A DNA stretch of 64,000 bases, from the NCBI GenBank assembly GCA_024349245.1, contig JALDNG010000038.1, positions 5,182,001-5,246,000 on the forward strand, in the 5' to 3' direction. This document shows positions 23,101-38,100 of the stretch, piece by piece. The DNA is from Neodontobutis hainanensis. Its lineage: Eukaryota > Chordata > Actinopteri > Gobiiformes > Odontobutidae. The notes under the pieces were generated by a model. The model did no database searches. It was not told the origin of the DNA and saw only the letters and a list, made by a program, of their open reading frames with translations. The number at the start of each line of letters is the position of its first letter. Positions within the stretch are counted from its first letter, which is position 1. A program made the translations under genes and the position numbers.

Positions 23101-26100
23101 GAGCTGCCGATTAACCTGTACATGCATGTCTTTGGACGGTGGGAGGAACCAGAGTACCCGGAGAGAACTCACGGTAACCCGCAGACTCCTCACAGAAAGA
23201 CCGGAGACGGCCGAGAATATTTGAGTCGGCCGGGTTTTGAACTCTCAACCGTCTTGCTGTGAGGCAGGAGTGCTAACCACTCTGCCACATGCACCCTTAA
23301 AGGCTTATTGAAATCTATTATTCAGTGATATTTGAAAAATTAAATGAATGGACAAACCTTGAGCGTGGGACTACTTACTTACTTTCTAATGCTTGTGTGG
23401 TGGAAGAGGTTTAGGACAGGAAGAGCAGAACTGAAGTTTTTGCAAAATAAGGCTTTACCCTGTGTTCATGTGAGAAAAGTTGTCCTCACCTGTCCCCTTT
23501 AAAGAAATAGGTCTTTGCCACATCCTCCCACCACACTGCAGTCTCAATGCTCTGGGCCGGCATACCATGGCCAAACTGGGAGATGTCCTTAGGGTACCCC
23601 GACTGTAATGCAGTGTCCGTAAACACCCAGTACTGCTTTCCTGCATAAGGAGAAAAACAAAACACACACACAAAAAAGGATTAGTGGAAGAACAAGAAAC
23701 TGCAAGGATTTCTCCCCAATAAAATAAAACACGCATCTAACAAATGACAATGACCTGTTGCCTTGTAACGCTCTCTTCATGTCGCTGTTTTGTTCATTTA
23801 AAATAGGGCACACACATGGAGACAAGCTGTCCTTGTTCATGCTTGGAGCAACTCTGGGAACTTTCAGTCTTGTTAAAGTGAACCGGGAACTGCTTAGCTC
23901 TGATAAAAAGAAAAAGCAACGACCCTTGTGGGGAAATTGGCAGAGTGAACACTGAAACCTTTTTTAAAAGTTTCTAAGCCCTTGGGATCCGCACACACCT
24001 GAAAACAAGAATATATTTGGTTCTTGGCAATAAATGTCTTATACTTTACTTAGAGTTAAAAAGGTCTGTTAGTTCTTTTTCTCATTAAACCTGTGTGTCC
24101 CTCCCTTTCCTGTGGAGTAATAAGGTTAAACAACAGCAGGTTTTGACCCCAGGAAATGCTTTATTTGGTCACTGGTGGAGGTGTAGGGTGGACCCAGGGG
24201 AAGTGAGGGTGACTGGGGGGATTGATTGGGGACATGTGTTGCATGAGAAACGTGAACGAGGCAGATAAAGAAATCACAGTTTGTCTCATTTTTAGTTATA
24301 TTTAGTGGTTGCTTATACTCAACCTTTTTGGTAAGACATATCTTTGATCATATACAATGTTCACTAAGCTCCAAAACCCAAGCCTGGGCACTGTTCTAGT
24401 CTCAAAACATGGCCTGTAGACCACACAGCTCTAAGGAGTGTCAGGTTGCAAACGCTGTAGATAAATGAGATGCTAAAGCATTTTGAATAATTATCTGAGG
24501 AAGGAGCTCATTGATAACCTGCACATGTCAAACAAAGGAAGTGAGCCTAAAATAATGGATAGCAGTGACATTCACGGCCATTCTCCATCTTTATAAAGGT
24601 CATGCATTGGATGTGTAACCTTACAAACTACTGACACAGTAAGGCTGGAGGAAGGGAGGGGGTTTATCGATGTAAAGCAGGAAGGAACAGTAGGACAAGG
24701 TGTTGGCAAAATGAAACCAGGACCCAGAGACCTGTTGTGGCCTCTTTTATGGAAAAGGAAATTCCTGTCATTGCACCTTTTTTTCGCCCCTTCATGGCTT
24801 CACGAGCGCTGGGTCACACTTCCTGTGACCTTCTCTGACCCTCACCACACCCAACATTAAAGCAAAAGTCATTTTTTTCTTTCCATCCCACATTAACCAG
24901 GATTTTCCTTTTTTCTTTAAAGATGACTCTACTACTCCACACTAAAGTCGGGCTTCTTCTTCAGAGCCGTGTGGCCTGCTTTGATGTCGTGACATCTGAT
25001 CTTATTTGGGCCACACAGAGACAGCGTAGAGCTAAATAGATAACATATGTGAATGTTATCATGTGCAGTCTTTTACACTTTTACTGAAATCATTGAGGGT
25101 TGGTTGTTCACACAATAAATGAAAAGACAGAGCAAATTTGTGAACAATTAATCTTAGTCGCATGCATTACTCATTTCAGAGTCTAGTTTATTAGACGGTG
25201 TAAAATCCTCTCTACAGGTCGTGGCTTATGGTAACACTGCAACATGCGTGCATTTATTTATGTGCAAGTCCATGAAGTCCAAACACTACTATTAATAAAA
25301 AATAACAGATTTTTCTGTATATAATGTGAAGCCACAATGCCGTCAGAATTATGACTTTTGCTCACGAGCATTCTCTTTGGTTTGTATTCCTTAGAATGCA
25401 TCAGACAATGAGTTTGTAGAAGTCATTCAAACGCTTGGTGTGACATAGACTGAGAGGGCTTTTGTTCCCTGACCAACTTTTTTTCCAAAACAAAAGTAGG
25501 CACAGACAGAGTCAGGCCTACTGGGAAATCAGCTGTGTGTATTCAAATAAAAAATGTCAGCCTGAATACTCTAAATCCTTGTGTCGTCCTGTTAGCCTGA
25601 ATGAAAACCTGGTGAGTAAAGAAGCTCCTAAAATCAAATGTCCACAGCTGGTGGCTCACAAAGGACCAGCACTCTGTGTTTCCAGGAATTGTTTGATGTT
25701 GAAAATAGAAATGGGCTTGAGTAAAGACCTGTGTCCCGGCAGACTTTCATAAGCACCACATCTATAGACGTCTATGTCTCGTTCCCCGTCTGCAGTGTAT
25801 GACGCGAGTTTACAGGGCTAGATGTTTGTTTGCTGTGTCTTTTAAGTGGTGTTTCAGACATAATTACCGTTAAATTGCTGTGTTTTAGGACTGTTTTCAT
25901 TTGAATAAGTAGGCAGATTTTGTCAGTGGAATTCAAGTTCTGTGACAATGCATTAAAATAAAATAGATAGAGACTTGTTTGCACACAACATAAGCCATAT
26001 TAGCAGTTTTGAAACACATGAGGTTAAGAAGACCACAGTGCATTCCCAATAGTTAAAAATTGCAAATGTTCTGTAAACAGGACAATTTTAGCAAATATCC

Positions 26101-29100
26101 AAATGATTAAACCATATGTTTAAAGATCTCTCTTAAGGTGCTGTCCTTTATTTGCGTTTATAAAATTAAAGTGGGTTTGAAAATCTGGTCACCCTAGGGA
26201 CTTTCAGATGCTCTCTATAAATGAGCATTTATGCTACACTAGCTCCAGGCTAAAAGTCACTGAATGCCTTCGACTAAGTAATGCTGGCACAACAATGTGC
26301 CTTAACATACATATTACATTTTACTGTCACCACTGTTAAAATTTAGGACAACCACACACTGCATCTACAGTTAACATCACTTATTATAAGTCAAAACTAG
26401 TGGATTATGGCAGATTTTGCTTGCCAAGTGAGCAAAACATTGCTTTAATCTTCTTCTGATTTACACTGGAAGCGCACAAACACTCGCAGATAAGATCAAG
26501 GCAGTTCTTTGGAGCGAGCCTGATAACATGAAGCAGATATTAAAGATAAAATCCCCTGTTTGTTTCTGGGAACACAGGCAGAATACTAAAGAGCCTTCAG
26601 TTTTATTTAAAGATACAACAGGACAGCAACATAACAAGAACAAGAACACAGACCTGTTGATGAATAACATAATAATACACTGCACATGACATGAGACGCT
26701 AATCTGAAGCTACATGCTACAGGACTTGGAATGCGTTTCATGACAGTTGAATGACGATGTGATGACATTAGCTCACCTTTAAAGAAGACAAACTTGCCCT
26801 CGCTGTTCTCGTAGGCGGCATCTATCTTTGGCGGTAGACCCCTCCAGAAAACACTTATGAGCATCGGGTAACCGGGCATCACAGCGTTATCTCGCACTCG
26901 CCAAAACCAATGGTCCTGAGGAAGAGACAGGGACAGTGTTACAGTAGAAATCTGTTGTTTTGAGTTGGATGACAGGCGTAGAGGAAGGATTAAAGGCCTT
27001 AGAACAGTTAATGAAGTCATCCACATCATTGTATGTTAGTCCTGATGTAGGCATAAGCTTGATGACAAGGGCTTCCTCAGTTCTGATTGGAAAGTAAGAA
27101 GCTAAGGCTAAATTTGTACACTTGTAGACTAAACAAACATCTGCAAAATGAGACACAATTGCTCATCATCGTATTATATGGCCATAAGTGTGAGTGAAAG
27201 AGAGACCAACTGCTGCAGTAGGAGAAATTGTGGTCATGGGGTTAGTCGGCAGCACAAAGCAATCAAAGTCTGCTGGGATCCTTTTTGTGCAGAGATTTTG
27301 AACAAGGAGAGTCAAAGCTTTGTGATTTGATCATTTAAATGTTGCACATAATTCATATTAACAGTGTTTAAAGTGTGCACAACAGTTTCTGAGGATGTCC
27401 CACTCCCAACACCACTTTTAGCTATAACAAAAACAAGTAGCCTATTTAAAGTGAGTACCCACCCGATACCAATTACAGAAACAAGTACTTAATATATAAA
27501 AACTATAAACAAATATCAGTGCCATAATGATTTTTGTATTTTATCAAGAAAAATGACAGTTTTTGTGCCTCTTAATGCTTCAGCACAGCCTTTTTAAGTT
27601 CTAGTTTTACAGTCTTCATTTACAATAAAACATGTCTAAAAGTGTGCTGCAAAGAGAAAAGAGCAAACGGGAACACACCCTGCAGTGAGTAAAGTACTTG
27701 TATGGCAGCACTGAGGAGGTCAGATGAGTACTGTTTTAGCATCAGGCAAACCCTCGCTGTTTTCTACACTTTACTGTTCAATGCAATAAAATGATGTGAA
27801 TATACAAATGCTTCTAAACAAAGATAAAGTTGTAGTTATCAGAATCCTGTAAAATAGTCAACAATGGTTGCATGAGTACTTCTTAAATCTCCCGCAGCTT
27901 TGACAGCTATGCCTTTTTAGAATCATATACTGTACTTTTCCATGTTACCTCCTAAGCCTTTGTATTTGTCACTTTACACGCACAACTTAAAGAACATACT
28001 GTGAAAACCTTCTAGCCACAGAGTCATGACCAGAGGCTTTATGAGTATCCAAGACTCTGATTTTTACTGGGCCAGAAACGTGATCTTGTCCAAGCGGAAG
28101 GTGTGTCTTTTTGATGTCAGTTGAAACTTGATGACAGAGAGGGCCGGGGGGGGGGGCACCCAGCTGTGAAAGCCATTAGGACGCAGCACGAGATGTCCCA
28201 CCCTTTGGCATCAAGCAGCCAATTGTGCCTTTGTGAGTGCAGTGAGCGTTTTTGGCCCAAAAAAAACCTGACCTTGTTGCTAGAGACGGATACAGAAAAG
28301 GAAGACAACACATAATCGCAGCTCGCCTCATTCACAGTGAACGCTCAATAAACAGGCCATTTATCAAACAGTCTCTTCTCACTTGATCTAATCCAGTTGT
28401 TTCTCTGGGACTCCCCTCTCTCTGACTCTTCCTCCTGTTCCTCTTCATTTACCCATGTTCCTCTCCTTAAACCTAACTGGCCTTTTCAATTGTTCAGCAT
28501 TTTTCTCAGCCCTTCCCTGTAATTGAAAACAGCTCAAACTCTGAAATCCGAATCCTCTGAATTGTTTTGACTTTAAAAAACTAAAAAAGATTCATTCTTC
28601 CACCCCCAACCAACTCCCGCTTTGAAAATAAAGCTTCGACGGGCAGACTTAGCTTGTAACAATGTTCAGCAGGCACTATGCAATTACAGGAATGTCTGGA
28701 ATAATCACAACGACTTTAGGCTGAGCAGAAGTTTGAAATATTATACCTCAAATTGGTTCTCTGCTTTGAGAGAAAGGGCCGCGCAGAGTTTGTCACGCAT
28801 AACTGTCTCATAGCGTACGATAACAGAGCAATACAAGTGAATTACCATATGTTCTCGGTTGAAACGGCGTTTGACAGCTTTAGCAAACGCTTCGACATAT
28901 TCAAAAAAGTTTTATGAGGAAGTTTGTGAGGCAGAATGCAAACTGGAGAAACTGGCCACAAATGTGTTGAGAATCTGGTGAGCTCTGATTTAATGTTGTA
29001 CGACACACACTGCGTTGCATAAATGATGGCGGCCCGCTGAGCTGACAGAAATCCTTGCACTTTTATAAATAAATGACAAACAAACCAAGCATGTTTCATT

Positions 29101-32100
29101 AAAATTTTAAATAAACCGGCATGTGTGATTATGCGTTAGTTCACTGCCGTTGTGAAAGATTGGAGGCAAAACCATAATTTAAATATAAAATCTAATATTT
29201 AAAAGCATGTTTGTTTTATTTTCTTTCAGGGTCTATTTTAGGCAGTGGAGCTCTTCTTTAGCCATGTGTGAGTGAAAAGGTGAGAACATGGTGGTGCTGC
29301 TGACCTCACACTACAATAATGTGACGAACATTTAGACTATGACGAACTGGAGCTGAACACAGGTGTAAATAATTGCAGGATCTTTTAAAGCGTATTATAT
29401 ATAGAAAACTAAGGTTCATCTATTGGTAATCAATGGCTAACTATTGACTAACTGCTCATTGTCCAGGTTGTAACCCGCCTAAGGCCCAAAGTTTCTGGGA
29501 TAGGCTCCAGTCACAAGCGACCCCTAACGGGACTAAGCGGAAGAAAAATGAATGAATGATTGACAGCTGTATTGAATGGCTACTGAAAGTCATGCCTAAT
29601 TATGACTCAAACTGGTTACAACTAGCAGTCAGTATGTGACACAATTCACACTGTCGTTGTGTCCTTGGGCAAGACACTTAACCCACCTTGCCTCCAGTGG
29701 TGTTCCAGCTGAAACACTGATCTAAAGAGCTTTGAGTGCCTATATAAAAGAGAAAAAGAAAAAAGTAGGTCTATTTTCTTGTGATTGTTCTTACTGTGCC
29801 CAAGCCCTGGTCGTAAAACTAGGAGTTAAGTGTATGACAACTGATTTCTGCTACGATTATGAGCAATTCAGAGATCATCAGCAATGTCTCAAAAGAGCAT
29901 AGAAACTAATAGGTTCACTACAAACAACTACAAAGTCTGCCACTGGCTTTGCAGCTGATGTAGATATGTCAACTTTAGTAACACAGATAATCATGTCCAG
30001 GGCGAGATACAACTTGAAGAAGGCCATATGGTGCATGGGTTCATATAAAGTTTAAACTGAACTGACAGCAATCATATAAAAGCGTTAGCTGGTAATTTTA
30101 GTGGGAGGTTTATTAGTGACACTGGATCCAGATGGTCACCTGTGAACCTCACACGACCCTCTGCCTCCTCGAGCGGAGAGGAAAGTGAGCGGCCATAAAA
30201 CATCGGCTTAACAAGCATGACTTTAAGCCTGGCTTTGTAGATTTACATAATTCACCTGCAGGAAACCCAAGTATGACCACTACTACTACCCTAGGACTAA
30301 AACATTTATTGACAAATCCTTTCTCTATGTCATCGGTGTTATAATGAGGGGTATATTTTTTGATGATTCAGCTTCAGATCAGGAAATGTCTATCTTTATA
30401 GGAAGAAAGTACATAGAAGAAAAGGTTTTGTACAAGTCCATTTTCTAAACAAACACACATTTTCTACTGCGCAAACCTCAATCCACTGGGAATTATTAAT
30501 AACTAATCAAATTGTAATGTGTTTTCTGGCTCTTAAAAAATATTGGCACTGTCTCAGACTATTACATGATTAACTTTTAACATATAAAGCCAAGTCTTGA
30601 TTGCCTTTATGGTTAGCAAATAATACATAGAAAGTCTAGACCCTAGGGTAATAGTCTACAGCTTGCTATTGGCTACAGAAGAAGAAATCTGTGCTTTAAA
30701 AAGCTTTAATGCACTGCAAATAGGTTTGTCTATTGTCCTGAACTAAGGTTACTCAAGTTTATTTCAAAGAAGCCCAAACCTGTAACTAGTTTGTAATCTT
30801 AATTTATCTCACTCTCCTAAAGCCCCTTACTCCTCGTTGTCCGGACCACCTGTGAACCTAGAGAGCCTGGGGGGCTGCAGAGATCTCCACTATAATGACT
30901 TGGCTTCGGCATGAGTCAGTTCTTCCAAAACCATCAACCAAAGCTAAAGCATGCAGACCAAATGGACTTGGCACAAAGTCACCTCTCGCACTGAATGGAC
31001 TCACACAAACGTATCTTCTGCAAAAACGAACTGAAATAAGGACATGCTGTAAATCACTGAGTGGACTTTGGCCTGGGTTTAAGGAAATCTATTAAGCTAT
31101 GGATGATTACAAATATCCTTTACAAATATTAGCAGTCCAGATAAACGGCTTCTTATACAAAGAGGAAAGAGCACATTAACATGATACCTCAATCTTCTTG
31201 GCGAGTTTACGTTACAGCTACAAAATTGGCCGATCGCACACTTTCGAATCGAGAAATATTAAGACCACCTGCTCCTCCTGCGAAACACTCAAAGGAGAGG
31301 ATCCATTTTAAAGCTGTGATCTCTTATTGAGTTCCCTTTAGTAAACGCTTTGGATTCACAGGGCTGAGACGTGAACTGCGCTTAAGACGGAGCAAAAAGA
31401 GAAAATCATCCTGAGTGCGATTAGAAATGGGCGCTTCAAAGTAATTCTTCAAATCAAACACATTTCTAGGCATTTTTAGGGTCAACTCATTCAAATTCAT
31501 GTGGAAGTGCAAGTCAATGTCAGTATTAGTGCATACCAATCTTGATCATGTGACATCAATAGTGCAAGTCTCAGTCCAAACCTAAGTCTGACTAAAAGTG
31601 TCTACATTAAAACCTCTAAATCCACGCTACATTTTAACATGATAAGGACACTACTCGCTTAGGGACAGGGAAAGGTAAAGCTCAGTTTGAACAAAGCAGA
31701 GCTTGTGCTGGACGCTCTTCCATGGGTGGCCCCAGTAGATCTGCTTTTAGAGAGGTTTTTGGAGACTTAGCTTTAACTTCTTTTATTGCACAAAAGTAGC
31801 CAAAGAACATCAACTCATAGGATGACAGTAAATGAATACAACTAAGGAGAAGGACATTATTAAACACATGAAGATAAGAAGGGTTTACGGCTTGCTTTCG
31901 TTACTCTGTGAATGTGTGTGTGATTAGGAAACACAACAGAGGAAAGGCTAATCTTTCCTGCTTTGGCGCAGCACCAAACTAAAGAGGCCCATCTACTCTA
32001 CATTTCCAGAGTGTATCATCAGAAAAGTGATCTGCCACACTCCCAACTTAAGTATGTGCTCTCTACCTTATCAGCTACAAATTAGAATATGTTTTTGGTA

Positions 32101-35100
32101 CTGTAAAAGATTTCCTTAACCATTCCCACGTTTGTCCACTGTTGGTCCACTGTGCACAAACTGCTGAAGGCCTGTTGTGTGTTGGTTTTTCCAATAGCTC
32201 TGAGTGTGTAGAAATCCCATGATCCTCATCACTCCATCAGCGTGGGATGTTTCCCCGGGAGCAGTAAACAGTAACGGGAGGCTGAGTATGACACAGCGTC
32301 AAAAAGTGTGATAGCCTAGTCGAGGTTTTCAAACTGAATGCGACAATCAAAATAATCCTAGTGTCATTGTTGTTTTGACATTTTTGCTCTAAATGGACGA
32401 CGTGTTGGGTGTTCTATGATGTGTCTTCGGAAGTATTATAAATCAAAATGCAAATGTTGACATTAAATTGACAATCTAAAGTGAAGCGAGTGGAGAAAAA
32501 AAAAGGGCTGCACAACATTGATTGTGAAATTTCTGTTATGATTGTTAATAATATTGCAATAATTTTATGACAGTGATGTGAGCCGTATAATTAATTGTGG
32601 TGAGAAATCATTTAAAAATCCCAGTGTCTCTGCAGGTAGTAGCTCTGGTTCGTTTCCTAAAAGAGTAACGCCTCACTCCGAAAGGGAAAAGAAAGTCCAG
32701 AACTGGATTTCACCCGCAGCTCCACAGGGATGCTTTGTGTTGCCCCAAGGTTTTCTCAGCTCCGTATGACACAATGCCAGACCCTCATGCTCAGGCTTAG
32801 ACCAAGGATAAAGATGCATTCAGGAACATGTACTTTTTCTCTTGGCCTGGAATGAAAACCATGCTGAGTTTTGGAGTGAAAGGCACTGTCCTGAGAGTCA
32901 CACTGAGAGAGAGAGATTACAAGCGTTAAAATAAGCAATGGTCTTGGTTGTATTTTAGAAATCCAATCACAATATTGAGGTTAAATCAGAAATGGTATAA
33001 ATGGGTGTTAATGTAAAATCCTGACTACTCTATTTAGGAGACTAAAGCCACAATCCCTAGTGTGTATTACGTTATGGTCTTCTTGGAATTAAAAGTTTCT
33101 TACAAGAACAAGCTTTGTGCTTTTATTTTTAATTTTTCTTTGCACTTAAGCAAGGATTCTCTATTGTCCAGGGCAGTGTTTAGTAACTGTGCCTCACTAA
33201 CAAATCCAAAGCCAAGGGGATACTATAATCTCTAAGTTTGTTTGAGTCCTTTAAAAAGATGTCTTGAGAGTAACAACACAGCAGGCCAAAATCTTCAGAT
33301 CACTTTCTCATCTGACTCCCACACTAAAAATCTGATTAGTAGTCAACTTGCACCCTTCAGGTAATCCTCACAGCCCCATGCCTCCTCTGTTTAGCTCATT
33401 CTGGTAGCAGCTCTGTCTAGATTGGATTTTTCCAAACATAGGACATTCAAACTTTTATGAAATGTGTGATAAGGTGTTCTTTTGTTGAACTTTTCAGACA
33501 ATTAGGGTAAAGCGCAGCAGTGATAGACTCTATTTTGGCATATAATGGTAAATGTTAAAGATGCATTTAATCCCAAAACCTATTCCAAAGTCAGAGGAAC
33601 TATGTTTCGGGCGTAAAAAGAGTGATTGCTTTGCTATAAGTGAGGTGCCGCTCGGGGGTTAAAAACAATTGCACAAAACAAACAATGCATGAAAAAAGCC
33701 CCGGGTTTGTTTTGAAATGTCTGTCTGGTGTCTTACCTTGAAGACGAACATCTCTCTCCTGAGTATGGCCAGAGTGTTGAAGCCTCCGTCACAGATGTTG
33801 GGTTTAGCGTTGGGATGGGACGGCGGGGGCAACCTTGGGGGTCTCGTTTGTCTGTCTGGCTTACGGGGGTCCGAGGGAGGATGGGAGCGAGGAGGAGGCG
33901 CCGTGGGCAGAGGCTTGGTGGGCTGAGGAAGCTTATCTGGAGGCCCTGCAGCGAGTAAGAGACATGAATTTGACTTATTATACCGGCAATGTGCACCATT
34001 TACAACTGCAGTCTTGAAAGTAACTTTTCCAGCCAAATTCTTTCAAGTGTGATCTATGGTTTGTGTAACACCTCCCAGGCTACAAAACATACTGAGATAT
34101 AAAAGTAACAGTTCTATAAGTCAATATCTTGTATTTAAAAGTCTACACCTCACCCCAAATGAGATTTTAAACTTTTTTTATTGTCATACAAATGTACTGC
34201 CTGTGGACTTTGGTTTTCCAGTTATCTCATATATTTCTACATGGTTTAGAGGGAATTTGTTTGTTATTCAAAGTAATGTTGTTCACTGCCCAACGATATT
34301 GTGTCGTGTGTATTTAGTCCATCATTTAGTTGTAGTTCATAAAAGAACAATATTGGTTAAATCTAGTAAATGCCACTCAAGGTCTTGGGGAAAAAAAGTT
34401 GTTTTAGAAAACAATTGAATTAAAACAGCTTCAGCTTGCCTAAAAGCTGCATATGGGGAAAGAGACCTGGTACCCTGGAAGATTCATGAGTCACCTGTGG
34501 GAAGGGTGCGAGAGACATGGGGTGGGGAGAAACCAGAGCGGCTCGTTTGGATGAATAATTGAGCACATGACGATGCATAAAAACAACGTTTCTTGAATCT
34601 GTGATTACCAGGAAATGTGCTTATTGGGGCCAGCAGATGCAATCGATGAATACACATGTAAGAAGAAGCCCCTTCTCTTCGCACCACCTTTGACGTGTAT
34701 TCATTTGTCTCGACTCCCTATTTAAATAATGAGTCTAGTTTATGTAATGTGTATAACGTATGACAACTGATTGAAGCTATGGGACTCATTTAAACTTCCT
34801 CTAATTGCTGATAAGTTCACCAAACATATCTTATTTGACGTCAAGAGAGGACTTAAAGACAGAATGGGCAACTGTAACCAAGATAAATGAAACAAACTGG
34901 AGAAAGCAATCAAGCAGAGAAACAAAGAAAGCAAAACCACGAGTTTAGTTGCAGGACCAGCTGATGACAGGATTAGCACAAGCTGCTAGTCCGCTAGACA
35001 TCTCACAGTCCACAAAACTGATCAGCGGGGTCGCCCCCAGAGAGATTCCCTTCACTGACTGAATTAAATCCCCTGAAACACATCCCAGATTAGTGGAGCC

Positions 35101-38100
35101 AAAGCACTCTGTTACATAAGCACGGGACTGACCGGACATGTAGACAAACAAGCAAATGTGTGCACACAACACCAGGGTTTACCCCACAAAACAGCCCAGT
35201 ATGCGACCAGACAGATTTGGGACTTTTGTGTTACCATTTAATGTCTTAGCGCTTACTTCTGCTCACAAAGCTATTGGCATGTTCACATTGAGCCAAAATG
35301 GTTTTATTTTCATTTACTTTAATGTGGGACAGCAAATGGGCCACTAAACCTACTGAAATTGTTTTGGTTTGTTTATTTTTAAAAATGTGTAGTCCACTTT
35401 TTTTTTTTACTTTGGGCAAAAACAATCCATTTTTTTGGGTTGGTTAGTAAAAATCTGCATTGCGTTCGCGATGGCGTTTTCAGCACTGGACGATGACACA
35501 ACAGAGTGAGCCTTGTGATGAGACACACAAGATGTAGAAAGAATTTGTATGATGTTAATTTTAAACATAATGGTATAACCTCCATAAGGGTTCACATTTT
35601 TTTAGAATCCTACCTTGTCATATTCTTCCTGTTTTGGTCTGTTACTGTCAGAGCACAACCATAGAGTACATTTTAGTGTATCTTTTGACAATAAAGTAGT
35701 GATTGTTTAGGTTGTTTTAGTTAGTTGGGCAGGGCAGGCTGTATAGACTGAATAGATAGCTGAATGTAGATAATATTGTGTGTTTTGTGTTGGACAGTTG
35801 TGAGTAGGTGAGCTGGTTAAACAGAGGAGACACTTTGACACCAGATAGGAGAATGAAAAGAAAAATTACTTGACTTCTTGTTTTCCTCGATTCTCAGATG
35901 TGGTCTAACTCAATTTGTTTTGTGGGATTTGACTTATTCATTTTCTCGACCAAAGCTTCTTGCTGTCGCACACATAGTGTCACTTTGTCTTTAATAACAC
36001 CACATCTGATGCTTTTAAAGGCTAGAAATTAAGTCTGACTCTGTGATGTCAATGACTTTGTGGTTGGCTTGTCTTTCCTTGGCACAGTTAACGTGTGCAG
36101 CCACTTAAGCATACTGCCTCCTTCATAAACCGGAAGTACACTATTCTTTTTGAAAGTGCAGGAAGTCAATATGTTTAGAGCTGAGCAGAAGAAAAAACAT
36201 ACGTGAGGTAAAATTTTACTTAATGACATAATTGTATCTTAAAAATGTAATTTAATATGTGAGTTAGCCATCATCATTCACTGGCTTTACCAGTTTTTAT
36301 AACAATGTTTCCTCATCGACAACTTCAGCCTCTCCAATTTTATCTCCTGTCGGCAGCTCTTACTGTAGTCCCTATTTAGCTCTCACATCTAGTGTTGCTG
36401 TTGCCAAGAGCAAGAAAAAGAGGCCACTTGCTGTGGGGAGAAACCAGGCTGAGCAAGAAGCTGCCGTCACATGTCCTGCCCTTCAACCTCTGGTCCAACA
36501 GAGCGGTGGGGGCAGCAGAGAGGGGCAAAAGGGGTTTCTGGGCATTAAATCACGCACAATGCACACAGTGACATCAAGATTTAATTTAAAATAGGTAGAT
36601 TATCTCTTTTAATAGACCAAAGTGGTCCTTATCATGATCACACACCAGGGCCACAGACCCTAGCTCTGGTGTGTGAATGTTTGGTGATGGCCGGAGAGTC
36701 GGTAGGCACAAAATGGTTGCCATGTCTAAGTATTATTATTATTATTATTAATTTATTTTTCTAGTAAATCACAAAGCATTAGCAAGGAGGATGTTCAGTG
36801 GGACTGGGTTTGTCAGCCTTAATGATGTCCTCTGATTGGTTACTAACCAGCCAGGGAACATCATGCCCATAGCAATTTGTGATGCCACATTTTTACTGCG
36901 TTTGAGTGATGTCGGTGCTGTTTAACCTACATCTAGAGTGTGCATGGAAATCCTGCATCAGTGACACTTCAAGGCATATTTTCATCTTATTCTAAAAACA
37001 CAAGGCTAGTGACAAGTCCAGGGCTCCACACACCTAATTCCTTTCAGGTAATCAATATTTTCCACCAGCTTTCAAATACGCCACGTTCTACTGTGTGGCC
37101 TGTGTGGTCATTTTTGACTTACCATAGATCTTCTGTATTCCCAGCAGGTCATCCATGGGCAGTTTGAAGTTGTCCGTGTCCATGTATTGGTAAAAAGGAG
37201 CCATGATGGCAGTGGGGTCGTTGGAGTGCTCCAGACCGAGCGCATGTCCGAGTTCGTGAACAGCAACCAGGAACAAGTCGTTACCTTGGAACAGAAAGAG
37301 CCGCTCTGTTAATGCTACAGTAGTTGTGTTGTTTTTGGCATTTTGAGTGTACACAGGCATACAGGGATGAGTATGAACCCTGGTCCAGCCTGGGGTTATT
37401 TTTTGTCTCTTCACAGCTTGTCAGGGTGCACCTGTTGTGGTTGGCAGCACTAATGTAGCAGCTTTAGAATGATGCCAGGTTTAGCAAGTTGTGTAAAGGT
37501 TGTAAATAATGAAGCAGCTTTCACCCAAATGTCACTTCTCTCTCCAGTCACTGAAGCCTTCCCATCCCGACACAGAGGAATATGTATGGATTTGAAACAA
37601 CAGATTTGGGTTCAATTAAATGGATTAAATGAAATGTTAGAAAATGTATGTGCGCGGATATAACTATGGTTAATCCACCATTTATTTATGTAATGAGTGG
37701 ATTACATAGTTTGTCACAGCCTCTAATGTGACATAGTCCACATAGACCCCTCTCTCAGCACGCAAAGTCTCTGTAATTAGTCTAAATCTGAGGTAAGCTG
37801 ATGACTACATTGGGTTGACCTTTTGAAAACCCTTCGTGGCCACAAGGCAAGGCCGAGCCGCTTCTGCACCCAGCAGTCTGACCGAATTATGTTCAGATAT
37901 CTAGGATGGAAAGCCACTGCTGTATTTCAAATGTACCACAACTTACATAACTAAAAGTGACAATAAGAGAAAAAAAAACACCCACTCTTGCAAACTTCTT
38001 TGTCTTTTTGCCAAAATGCAAAGAAGCTCATTGTTGTTGAGAAACTGGTTGGTACAAAATTAGTGTTAGGCGTCTTCGTATTTCTAAATTTATGCAGCGT

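Larger units (their letters stand above)
26916..33736 (-). other. mmp16: mmp16 intron 6 (6.8 kb)
   Basis: The intron is GT-AG (GTAAGA to CCTCAG). It contains an 11-G run (28146-28156), a 3' fragment of the second SINE family (29458-29562) and a headless first-family SINE (29640-29752). No further exon is visible. Confidence 0.85.

Noticed and set aside
33717..34017. Three overlapping plus-strand frames opposite exon 6
   Set aside because: They are antisense shadows of the proline-rich hinge, whose C-rich codons leave the other strand free of stops.
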